Shown here: one piece after another, positions 1 to 9,914 of the stretch
Numbering within the stretch: position 1 is the stretch's first letter
How the letters are laid out: each line of letters begins with the position of its first letter
Assembly (NCBI RefSeq): GCF_965363235.1
Contig: NC_134848.1
Coordinates: forward strand, 59,668,181 to 59,732,180
DNA: 64,000 nt
From: Mytilus galloprovincialis
Lineage: Eukaryota > Mollusca > Bivalvia > Mytilida > Mytilidae
Direction: 5' to 3'
Position numbers and translations under genes: made by a program
The notes under the pieces: model-generated
Told to the model about the DNA's origin: nothing
What the model saw: only the letters and a program-made list of their open reading frames with translations
Databases searched by the model: none

Positions 1-350
1 AATACTGCTCTTTAACCCTGAATTATTATCGTTTGTTAATATTTTGATGTTTGTCAACTTTGAATTGACAGGTAGATATCCAATTAAGGTTTGTTTTTAT
101 TGCAATTACCAATTGAGTATATAGCTGTAGGACAATATGTATGATGCAAGATTAATTAGACATTCGAAATTTATCTAATTAACACAAATTAAATTAAAAG
201 TTGGAAAAAATCTTGTTTAAAATAAGCAAAAATGTTGTATGTATTTGGACTGGACCTGTAAAATGCAATGATTTTTAGTACTTGCATTTTGTTTACAATT
301 TAATTAAACAATAATTATTCTATAAAAAATTATACATAGATTTTGACTGG
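1..350. other. AT-rich non-coding sequence, nothing recognised
   Basis: No exon-like reading frame with splice sites and no repeat that I recognise. Similarity to the other lectin units starts at about 355, so this may lie just outside or at the edge of the tandem unit. Confidence 0.4.
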
Positions 351-354
351 TAAC

Positions 355-1180
355 AAACCGACCACCGAGGACCATAAGTAAAGGGAATTAGGTTATACGA
401 CAATGAGAAAACCGAATGATACACATGTGCGAAAGCAAAACTAAGCACAATAAATATATATAAAAAAAATATCCCACACACCATTACCCTTAACAAATAT
501 AAAACATATTAAAACAACTTCACATTTACAAATTCCTGCAATCGGTACATATACACATACATTTGCTTCATAAGGTACAGTATAGACTGTTTCTGTACTA
601 TTATTAAGAAAAATACATATATGTTACGTTTTAAACGAAGTGTTACTTGTATGTTGTGTTAGACCAGTGTCACCTTCTGTTTAACTATACTTTTTATACA
701 TGTTATAAGAGTAGGAAAAGATATTAAAGAAATATTCAAAAATCGGATAGCAACTGCTATGAAAAAAACTGAAAAGACAAATAAAAGTACACAAAACACA
801 GCATATAAATGAAAGACGGAGCGACACAAACCCCACAAAAAACAGGAAATGATTCCAGGTGCCCAAAAAGGGTAAGCAAAGTCAATACAATGAACATACA
901 TGCTTGGCATACATGTATATAGGTAATTGGCTTCACTGGTTTGCACTGACCGATCAACCACCATTTCAGCTTTGAAATTACTGTAGTTGTGTCTACTGGT
1001 GTATGGAATTTTAAATTTGATAAATGCTTTTTGTGCTTTTTTGTTAAATATTTGTTTGTTTTGAAATTGTGACACAGTGATGACTGCTGTATACATATTG
1101 TATCTATTTTTCTTATTATGTCTGCTTTGGTCACGTATCGTTGTAAAAATAATGGAATTCGAAGCGGCTGTCATACAAGT
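355..1180. repeat. Inter-gene segment of the lectin tandem unit
   Basis: This segment matches sequence following exon 3 of the next two units (about 7330-7720 and 19930-20460). Shared landmarks are a 'gaccataagtaaaggg' type start, 'acatgtgcgaaagcaaaact', and a minus-strand copy of the recurrent CTTACCCTTCCGGAGC module near 750-885. It therefore represents the inter-gene spacer of the tandem array. Reading frames here are not conserved among copies and are not called as genes. Confidence 0.6.
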
Positions 1181-1375
1181 GAGAGGTTTAGCGCTATAAA
1201 ACCAGGTTCAATTCACCATTTTCTACATTTGAAAATGCCTGTACCAAGTCAGGAATATATATGACAGTTGTTGGACATTCGTTTGATGTGTTTAATCATT
1301 TGATTTAATTTGCCATTTGATTAGGAACTTTCCGTTTTGAATTTTCCTCGGAGTTCAGTATATTTTTGTGATTTT
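1180..1375 (+). repeat. Interspersed repeat (GAGGTTTAGC module)
   Basis: A recurrent module of about 190 bp starting near 'gagaggtttagc' and running through 'ctgtaccaagtcaggaat' to 'ttttcctcgg'. Other copies lie at about 8000-8095, 20685-20870 and 28815-29010 on +, and 1690-1855, 9225-9340, 22560-22710 and 24945-25115 on -. Near copy 1 the + copy (1180) and - copy (1690) face each other. Confidence 0.7.
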
Positions 1376-1892
1376 ACTTTTTATAGCAAGAACAGTGGTA
1401 TATATTTGCTGTCGTTCCCACTGCGAATGATTTAGTTCCAATACATCATACACGACCATAAAATAGACTTGATGTGCCATATTACAGTTACGAAACGAAA
1501 CCGACCGATTTGGTTCTTATATATCAACCACACAACAAGCAAAAATGAGTGACCACCGATCTTGTTAATGAACTTATAATGTTAGCAACAAAATGATTTA
1601 TGGAAACAAAAATATTCTGGTCAAGCAGACGACAAGAAAAAGTATTCTGAATCGAAATTTCCTGTTATTAATTACACTTAATAAGTAAAAAGTAAAGTCA
1701 CAAAAATACTGAACTCAATGGAAAATTCAATCGAAAAGTCCCTAATCACATGGCAAAATCAAATGATAAAATACATTAAACGAATGGACAACTGTCATAT
1801 TCCTGAATTAGTACAGGCATTTTCAAATGTAGAAAATGGTGGATGAACCTAATTTTATAGCACTTGTTTATCAAAGGTAGCAAGATTATAAT

Positions 1893-2190
1893 TTAGTACA
1901 CCAGAAACGCCCAAATCAAAATAGTTAAGCCAAACAAGTACAAAGTTGGGAACCCAAAATTCCAAAAAGTTGTGCCAAATACGGCTAAGGTAATCAATTT
2001 CTGGAATAAGAAAATCCTTAGTTTTTTTTCGAAAAATTCAAAGTTTTGTAACAGGAAATTTATAAAAATGACCATATAATTGATATCCATGTCAACACTG
2101 AAGTGCAGACTTCTGCGCTGGTGATACACTCGGGGACGAAACGTCCACCAGCAGTGGCATAAACGTTTATCTGACATAAGCTTTGATAAA
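1893..2190. repeat. Diverged single copy of the 366-bp repeat
   Basis: Order and wording match one monomer of the array at 17325-19352: 'gccaaatacggctaaggtaatc', 'aattcaaagttttgtaac', a 'gtgatacactcgggga' block, then 'ccaccagcagtggcat'. The copy is old and diverged. A near-identical copy lies at 25120-25445 in the third unit, upstream of the same exon, so it predates the duplication that links those two units. Confidence 0.7.
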
Positions 2191-2289
2191 AACATTCAAT
2201 TTAGCTACCATAGTGTATTATCCCACCGTGGATATATAATAACTTTATGATTGTTTTAACTCCGTCACGTAAATTTCATAGGGGGTTCA

Positions 2290-2297
2290 TGACGTCA
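2290..2297. promoter_or_regulatory. CRE-like palindrome TGACGTCA, conserved in all three units
   Basis: The perfect 8-bp palindrome TGACGTCA occurs here and at 13747-13754 and 25553-25560, always about 290 bp upstream of the first lectin exon. It matches the CREB/ATF consensus. In copies 2 and 3 it lies inside the intron after the signal-peptide exon, so it could be an intronic element, an internal promoter element or a shared accident of ancestry. Function is inference. Confidence 0.3.
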
Positions 2298-2406
2298 CGT
2301 CTACATTTAATTGGGAACTAATCTATTGATGTTGTGGGATTTCAGTCTTTTTTTCTACAACATGTGTACAAAACGCAACAGGAAAAGTCCCGCGTGCGAT
2401 AAATTC

Positions 2407-2542
2407 GTTATACGGTTCACTACTGACCCCATACGGACCAGGGTAAGTAAAATTCATAGGAGATTCGGCCTTCGGCATCACTCCCTATGGATTTTACTAA
2501 CCTTCTAAAAATCCGTTCGGGGTCAATTGCGAATCATATAAC
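2407..2542. repeat. Imperfect palindrome (foldback element), copy 1
   Basis: A roughly 136 bp imperfect inverted repeat. The arm 'gttatacggttcactactga' plus cccc pairs with the reverse complement of 'ggggtca' plus 'attgcgaatcatataac'; inner arms 'taaaattcatagg' and 'cctatggatttta' pair as well. The same hairpin lies at 13861-13998 and 25670-25809, always just upstream of the first lectin exon. Length and terminal symmetry suggest a MITE that inserted before the duplications. Confidence 0.6.
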
Positions 2543-2585
2543 TTGTACTGTGTTTAGATAATTATCAAATTCTTTTTATTTGTAG

Positions 2586-5500
2586 ACCATTTGGAAAACG
2601 TTGCCCTTGGAAAGGAAAGCAGACAAAATTCTATCCGATGGAATTCAAGCTTAAATGGGCCTCTACAAGCAAATGATGGTAGCAGAAACTCAATATCTGT
2701 AGGCGGAGGGTGCTCCCATACAGAATTTGATACAAATAATTTTTGGTGGGCTGTCGACCTAGAAGTTGAATTTATTATAGAGATCGTTACAATCTACGGA
2801 CGTACAGATTGCTGCAGTACGGCACATGTTTAATATAACAAATAACGTGGATTCATTTATTTTCGTGGGTATCAATTTTGGTGGATTCAGTAAACATTAC
2901 ATTTTAGTGAATATTTAATTTCGTGGTTTTGACAAAGTCTGCTTCCTAGCTTATAGAACATTTGTATTTTGTTAAACATTTAAATTCGTGGTTCGCCTTT
3001 ACCCACGAAATCCATGAAAAATTATATCCCACGAATAATAATGAATCATCAGTATAATAGGTCTATGTTGTAAGAAAATCTATTAACCTCCTTTCATAAT
3101 GTTAATATGATTAAATGTATTAACACCAAATTCTACAAACGTTATTAAGGTTTTAATTAACGGTGATATTACATGAGCAAAGTTGTGGTGCATTAACAAA
3201 TGAAAGCTCACAAAATTAGACAAGTCCTACATGGAAGATCAGAGAGGTGAAGACACGTTCTCTCTGTTAAGATAAAAAGACATGTATCTTTTGATATTTA
3301 TCCTCAATTGAAATTAATTAATATTCATTGAAATCGGTTCATGTGGTTACACTCTTTAATTGATTAGATAATCCTTATTCTCAATTATGAATGATTTTGG
3401 TTCGCGCATGCGAAAAAGATACTAATAATGGTATAAAATTGGTACAATTTTGGAATTTCCATGTTGTAGTGATGTTTCCTACTCTATACGAATTGCTTTT
3501 TATCTTTTGATCTATAATGTTTGTACATTCCTCTCCTTTAAAAGGAATTTTAAACACCTTTCAACACTTTTTGACCCAAGTATGCTACTCTAGTATATTT
3601 CGAAGTTGGATGAACAATACTGTTCTTAAAGTAACTGATCATAAAAAATCGGAAAGATACCTAGTAGCAACACAATGAAAAAAAAAGACAAATAGAAATG
3701 AATATTTTATTTTCCAAATTACTGGACTCATAAATAGCATATAATTATAAGTACAATAATTGGGTCAACAATAAGACATTACAAAGTCATATAAATATCA
3801 TTATATCACCATAAGCCTCAGTCACAATCATGGGCCAAAACAAAACAAAATAAAAACAAAGACATTGATATCAAAACAGTATCAAAACCTGTTCTTCTTA
3901 ATCAAAAGAACTACCAGTAAAATCACAATTATTTACCATGATAATAGGAAAGTCTTCTCATGTTTACACTCAAACAAGTTTGGAAGATTCAACTAAAATA
4001 TCAACGACCAGTTTATCAACCATGTTGAAGTCGAGTGATCCATAAGTGTGGGCTCTTCTATCTCTATGAGTTGCAACTGGGGCAATATGCGCAATTGTTT
4101 CTACATAGGCGGTAATGGTAACGTTTTCTTCTGTTGCTCAGCCCATATCATAAACTTGAATATGTATAATGGCTTGTTTCGAAGCTGAGACATTTTTACA
4201 TATGTGGTTAAATTTTCGGGGTACGAAGTGTGATTCATTTTCCCGTAAATTAGCAAACCCCGAGTATCCTTTTGCGATGTGGCTCCTCATGGTAAAAAAT
4301 CCCATTTTTGACACAATAAGTTCTTTAAAAATTTAATACTTTGAACACATTTAATGGCTCCATAGTTTTTACACATTTATTCTGTGTTCCCTTACTTTCT
4401 AAATTAACACGTTTTGTTTACACGTGTCTTTTGAGTTCCTCATTTCAAGGCGCATTAAGGATATTGTCCCAACTGATGCGTTTTGTGCATTACAATTCAT
4501 GTCAAAACGCTCCTTTAAATGTCAACATAATAAAAACCATTCTCATTTGTGTCTATTTAAATTTTTCAGCTGAACGACTTCGAGATTTTGATGTTCTATT
4601 GTACAATCCTAGTGATGCATCATGGGACGGATACGATCAGGGAACTTCAACATTGTGCTTTCATCAATCTGGAGTAGCTCCGTCAATTTTAAACGTTACT
4701 TGTGAGGGTGTAAACACAAGGGGTCGATTTGTCAAAATTATTATGGCAAAAAACAATGATGTAGAAAATCATTGCCTTACATTGTGTGAAGTTGAAGTTT
4801 ACGGCGGGAAAACAAGTGGTGAGTTTAACAATTGTTCTTCGTAAAAGAGGGGCGAAAGATATCGGAGAGACAGTCTAACACATAGATAAGAAATAAACTG
4901 ACAACGCCATGGCTAAATAATAGAAAGACAAACAGACAAATACTAGTACATAAGACACAACATAGAAAACTAAAGACCAAGCAACACGAACCCAACCAAA
5001 AACTTGGGGTTATCTCAAGTGCTCCGGAAGGGTAAGCAGATCCTGCTACTATTGCGTATTTGATACTCTTTTCTAAAAATCTGAGTCCCGAACATATTTT
5101 AAAGTCCATGATAGATGAATACTGGAGTACCTGTGTACTACCATTGATCATTTTACTACACAAATATATTTGCACAAGTGTAAATATAAAATAGTCAGAT
5201 AAAATACAAATGTAGTCTCCAGTTATTAAAGCCAATAATAGATGAATACTCATGTACCTGTGTACGTCTGTCAGTGATCATTTTCCTATACAAATATGTA
5301 TATGGACAAGTGTAAATGTACAATGTTTACTACGTTACAAATAGAGTTTGCAGTAATCATATTTTTATTGATAAAGAAGCATAGAAATGAAAGTACAGTG
5401 AAACCTGACTAAACCGAATCCTTTCAGGACTTGAGGTTTTGTTCGGTTTTGGCAAGTATTCGGTTTGATCAGGTTCACAATGCATAAAATGAGATATGAT

Positions 5501-6568
5501 TGGTCTTCAGAACAAGTTTGGAGTAGACAGGTTTCCGGTTTATTCAGGGTTCGTTTTGATCAGGTTTCACTGTAACTATAAAATATTATTGAATATGTTC
5601 TTCCGTAGTAATTTTCTGGACTACTTCATCATAATCGCGCATGCCCGAATATTTGAATTCCAGGAATATAAAATATAAAGTAACGTAAGGGGTTATATCA
5701 TCAAAAGGGAAGTACGTTTCCTTCGATTTACACAACATATTTATAAATATCGAGCAATGTAAGTTTTTGAAAGACACGTTAATTTCAGAACCATGATGGA
5801 AAAAGACTAGATGTGATATAATGTACAACTAAGAAAAGTAATCTAATAAAAAAGGACAAAGTCACGGGGTTCAAACCATGCGCAAATAAGACCTAGGAGT
5901 TAGCAATGTCAAGTGAAAAAATAACAAGAGGGACTATGTTCTAATTAAATTCTTATATAAATCCATTTATATTGCTGTTCTGATTATTAAAGTTCGAGTA
6001 TCGGTGAAACAACCAGAATAACATCGATTCATATTGTTATCAAAATTTACAAGCATTCTCTTTTTGTCATTATTTGTCATTATTCTTATCAAAATGTTCA
6101 TACATTTGTTTACTCTTGAAACTTTAAAACTTTGAAATTTTTATTTCACTAAAGGCCTTAATAAGTATTGTTTTGTCAATATTCTTTTTTTTATTGTCTA
6201 TCCTTTTTCCTTCATGTATCATATATTTTTTTAACCTAGAAGAATCTGATTGCCCATGCTCGTGTGAAAACAAACAGAACGAACAACCCAAGACTTCACA
6301 AGATATTCAAAAGCACTCAAAAGAGGAATTGAGACAAATACTGCAACCACGACTTACTGGGCTACAGAATGAAATGAAGCTGGATAAGAAAAATATCTCA
6401 AAATGGAGAAGGAACTATATATCTGTCGCCGACAAAAGGGAGAGTGCTAGATATATGGGAATTGTAGGAGTTGTTGTTCTTTGCGCTGTGGTTGGTACAG
6501 TCGTTCTGCTTGATTTACTGTCTTTCCGAAAACACATTAGACAGATCAGAAGAATACGTGGTCAATAA
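2586..6568 (+). CDS. F-type lectin membrane protein, copy 1 (signal exon not found)
   Basis: Predicted exons are 2586-2816, 4570-4818 and 6240-6568. Acceptors are tttgtag, tttttcag and aacctag; donors are GTACGG and GTGAGT. Phases agree (2+231, 249 and 329 nt). The first two exons form one F-type lectin domain with an RTDCCTER sequence across the splice, fitting the RxDx4R fucose-binding signature, and 'CSHTEF' supplies a possible partner His. Exon 3 has ESDCPCSC, a charged helical region, a membrane span beginning MGIVGVVVL and the basic tail KHIRQIRRIRGQ. Exon 1 begins in phase 1, so an upstream exon is required. The conserved signal-peptide exon of copies 2 and 3 is absent between 1 and 2586, so this copy is either 5'-truncated or uses an unseen exon. 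Lectin assignment is firm; expression is doubtful. Confidence 0.72.
2845..3053. repeat. MITE shared by copies 1 and 3
   Basis: A 208 bp inverted-repeat element starting with 'gtggattcatttattttcgt' and ending with 'aataataatgaatcatcag'. The better preserved copy in unit 3 (26112-26319) has termini CTGTGG and CCACAG flanked by TA. Copy 2 has the uninterrupted site near 14300 ('aacaaatataagtctatg'). Confidence 0.7.
4838..5050 (-). repeat. Interspersed repeat (CTTACCCTTCCGGAGC module), minus strand
   Basis: A common module in this window. On its forward strand it reads 'cttaccctt', 'ccggagcacctg', then 'tggcgttgtcagttt', and ends 'ttcgcccctctttt'. The three lectin units each carry it about 20 bp after the exon-2 donor (4838, 15235, 28032), so it was present before the units duplicated. 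Its reading frames are repeat-derived and not genes. Confidence 0.75.
5396..5572. mobile_element. Tc1/mariner-pogo type MITE with TA target duplication
   Basis: A 177 bp element with terminal inverted repeats CAGTGAAACCTGA and TCAGGTTTCACTG, flanked on both sides by TA (5394-5395, 5573-5574). Copy 3 (near 28455, 'gaaagtaactatgaaaa') and copy 2 (near 15663) have the unfilled site. Terminal CAGT plus TA duplication is typical of pogo/Tigger-like elements. There is no coding capacity. Confidence 0.85.
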
Positions 6569-6658
6569 AATTTACATTGTGTTTGAACATTGATGCAACA
6601 TTAATGAATAACATTTATTGTATTATTGCACGAACACTACAGTTGTAAATTCAACCAG

Positions 6659-6664
6659 ATTAAA
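6659..6664 (+). terminator. Candidate poly(A) signal ATTAAA, copy 1
   Basis: ATTAAA lies about 90 bp after the stop codon and is conserved in copy 2 (17259-17264). An AATAAA also overlaps the stop codon of copy 1 (6564-6569), but that one is not shared by copy 2. Confidence 0.35.
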
Positions 6665-7125
6665 ATTATCATTAATGCAGCCTATCTGTTAGTGTGTATT
6701 TTTTTTTTTAAATGAAGATAATAACCGAACATTAAAGAAATTAAAGGAAGAACAGTACTTAATTTAACATTGCCTTGTCAAATCCAAAATTTACGATGGC
6801 AACACATTTCAAATATACCGTAAAAGAGGGACGAAAGATACCAGAGGAACAGTCAAACTCATAAATCGAAAATAAACAGACAATGTCGACTGCGATTGCG
6901 CAAAGTTGTTGCAAACGACTCCGGCAGATATCATCCAATAATAATTATTGTTGTTACATGCAACATTGCATTAGAATATGGTATCACAGATGTTTTTTTT
7001 TTATCGGGTTAGTCAACAACTCTATTATTATTTACATTAAACAATATATATTAGTCTACGACAATCAGATTGCAAGACATTAAAATGATAGATATAAAAA
7101 TGTATTATGATAATTTAGTATCTTT

Positions 7126-7325
7126 AAAAGGATTAATTGTTTGATGTTTAACGTCACTTTTAGCACTATTGTGCTATTTCGTAGGGGCTAGTTTTTTTGG
7201 CGTAGGAAGGTTGAGTGCACCACCGACCATCGGTAGGAAAACTTACTCTAGTCAATTTAGATTTGAGTCAAGCGCACTTAATTGCCTAGTGCAGGACTTA
7301 AACTGACAACCTCAGTGTACCTAAG
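7126..7325 (-). repeat. tRNA-derived SINE, minus strand (unit 1)
   Basis: On the minus strand the head contains a B-box-like GTTTAAGTCC (GTTTGAGTCC in the sister copy) after a 'ctgaggttg' stretch, and the tail reads 'gtgacgttaaacatcaaac'. A tRNA-like head with a short tail is typical of mollusc SINEs. The sister copy lies at 19700-19912 at the equivalent place in the next unit. Confidence 0.6.
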
Positions 7326-7789
7326 CCAACATAACACCGTGGATCATTAGTAAAGAGAATTTAGGTGTATACGCCAATGAAAAAACCCAGAATGACACAC
7401 ATGTGCGAAAGCAAAACTAGGCACAGTAAATATTTAAAAAAAAAAACCAAACCCCAACAACCATTCCCCTAAACAACTGTAAAACATTTAAAAACAACTT
7501 AACGTTAACAACATCCTGCAATCGGTACATGTACACATACATGTGCTTCATTAGGTACACGAGTATAGACTTTCTCTTTATTATCATTAAAATGTATACA
7601 TATATGTCTCGTTTTAAATGGAGTTTTCCACATTCGGTTAAACTATAAGAGTAGCGAAAGATACAAAAGAGCAACTGCTATGAAAAAACCCGAAAAGACA
7701 ATTATTACTAATACACAAAACATTATGTTATTGAGCTATTGTAAATTTGTGTATTCTTATTTGTGCTTATGTGCTTTGTATATGTATAG

Positions 7790-7905
7790 GAATTTGTGAT
7801 ATGTGTGCCAATGAGACAACTCTCCATTATAGTCAAAACTATAAAAGTCAACCATTATAAGTCAAGATACGGTCTTCAACAACGAGCCTTGATTAAGATT
7901 AAAAC
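7790..7905 (+). repeat. Interspersed repeat (AATGAGACAACTCTCC module)
   Basis: A recurrent module: 'gtgccaatgagacaactctc' followed by 'ggtcttcaac'. Longer copies lie at about 32615-32975, 42885-43250, 46490-46820, 48185-48710, 55585-55770 and 60590-60735; a minus-strand copy lies near 35320-35450. Confidence 0.65.
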
Positions 7906-8149
7906 ACGATGTTGACTGTATGTTGTACCCCTGTTTTTGACAATTTCACCTATAAGTCTCTTTGTTTACACCTTGTTGTCATAATGGCAGTTGATGGACT
8001 GCCAAACAAATGAGATGTTTAGCTAGCTATAAAAGCAGGTTGAATCCACCATTTTCTCTATAAGAAAATGCCCGAACCACAATAAATAAATAAACAAAAA
8101 ATAACAGGAGAAACTAAATCACTTGCCTGGAAATGCTTACATAATTCTT

Positions 8150-8750
8150 AAAAAAGACCATCATTCAAGGACTTTAACCGTCATTCCCGTTTTCCTCCTC
8201 TTTCTTTACTAGTAGATGGAAATAGATAAATCCCCCTTTCTAGAATATACAAATTTCCCTCCTTTTCTCGAGATCCTCACTTTCTGACTCCCGTTCGCCA
8301 CCCATCATTTACATGTTCCCTATCCTCTGTCCGCTTCAATCCCGAAATGATAGTTTATGCACATAATTAATATGACTATCAAAATGTGTTGCAAAGATAT
8401 GTTTAACATACGCAACGATGTACCATTCAGGGAAAACAATTGTCGCTCCAATAGACGTTCATGTGATCCTTTATATTTTTGTATGTTACCTTGATTTGTC
8501 TTTTTCGTAATTTAAACGTCGGTAAACAACTGAAAGATTGGACTTCAGAAGTGAGTTGAATTAGACATACTTCAAGGTAGATAGACTGTCTTATGGTATT
8601 GTATAAAAGCAACGAAAAGAATAGACTCCGATGAAAATTCTAAATGTGAAGTCAGAGGATATCAGAACTGGTATGTTCGTTATGGTAAGAGCATGACACT
8701 TAGCACTATGAAATATATACCTAGATATCATCAATATTATTTTAACCACC
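8150..8750. repeat. Duplicated non-coding block, first copy
   Basis: Similar in order to 12030-13260: a C/T-rich block with 'ctgactcccg', 'tatcctctgt', then 'gttaccttgatttg', 'tgaaagat' and 'gaggatat'. No coding exon is seen in either copy. Together with 10,250-13,600 it makes the intron of copy 2 longer than that of copy 3. Confidence 0.5.
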
Positions 8751-9869
8751 AACTAAGATTTAACTTTTTATGTTAAAGTGTCCCGGTACATACAACAACA
8801 AACCCCTAAATCTAAATAACCGTGTGTTATTCCGTTGACTTAAGCTCGTTAACTAAAGCCAGTTGGACATATGGCAATCTACGACTGGACATAAATAATT
8901 TAAATCGAGGTAAAACACTCCACACAACACAAAATGAAACAAAGATCAAAATTGCATCAAATATATAAACACTTTCTTCGTAAATTTCCTTTAAGGTAAT
9001 GAATGACATAGAAAAATCATTAGCAGTTCAATCATGAACTTGATTCAGATATTTTGAAATCAGCCATCTAACTCTTCACAAGTTTCAAATAACAATCACA
9101 AACATTATAGTTCTAGCTCCGAAAGTAAAGTACCCTTCATAATTTTTTTACTGACCAATTACCAATATTTAGACGCATACTGTTTTATAACATAAATACA
9201 TGTGAAATCTAAGAATACCACATACAACAGGAGAATTCTAAACGGAAAGTTCATAACCAAATCGTAAAAACCAAAAGCTCAAACACATCACAAGAATAGA
9301 TACAAAAATGGTAAACCAAACCTGTTTTTATAGATAGGTTAACCCCTCTTTGTATGGAAATCGCAAAACGTTCCATTATATCGACAACCATGTGTGAACA
9401 AAACAAACAGACATATTAGGTAAAAATGTCAAAAATAAATTCAAGTTTCAAATATACGCAAAAGTCAATGATCATTTAAAGTTAAATCAGATCCGTCTTT
9501 TGGTATAATGTCTATATTCATAAACTTGTATAATACACTTGGCCTTAGTTTACACTTATAATCATAAAGTTAGCTTTTCACAAATGACAACTTTCCGTTA
9601 AGAAATGTTTCTATCTAGTATTGAATAGCCCACTCATAAAACGACCAAACGACAAACGTTGTGACAAATAAAAAAGCAGTAATCACATCAACGCTATATA
9701 TTATCGCAGATTGAATAACAACGATACCATATTTCTTTCGATCATCCTCTGAAATTGTCAATGAATAATAAATGCATTTCCCCCCATTCCCAGACGTAGA
9801 CGTTACAAGTTTTTATTTTTATGTACGCAAACAAAATATGAAATCAACCTGCCTTTGGATACCATATTG

Positions 9870-9876
9870 TATAAAA
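9870..9876 (+). promoter_or_regulatory. TATA box of lectin copy 2
   Basis: TATAAAA lies 45 bp upstream of the ATG of the signal-peptide exon. The equivalent position in copy 3 has TATATAAAA (24510-24518). Spacing predicts a transcription start near 9900 and a very short 5' leader. Confidence 0.55.
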
Positions 9877-9914
9877 TCATTTGTGCCAGCTTATATACTG
9901 ATCTGATCCGTAAG

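Noticed and set aside
757..1174. Minus-strand frames of 125 and 171 aa
   Set aside because: They overlap each other in different frames, and the matching sequence in the later units does not keep either frame.
2311..2508. Frame before lectin copy 1 as possible signal-peptide exon
   Set aside because: The start and frame are not conserved in copies 2 and 3, the only GTAAGT donor leaves the wrong phase (0 instead of 1), and it runs into the palindrome.
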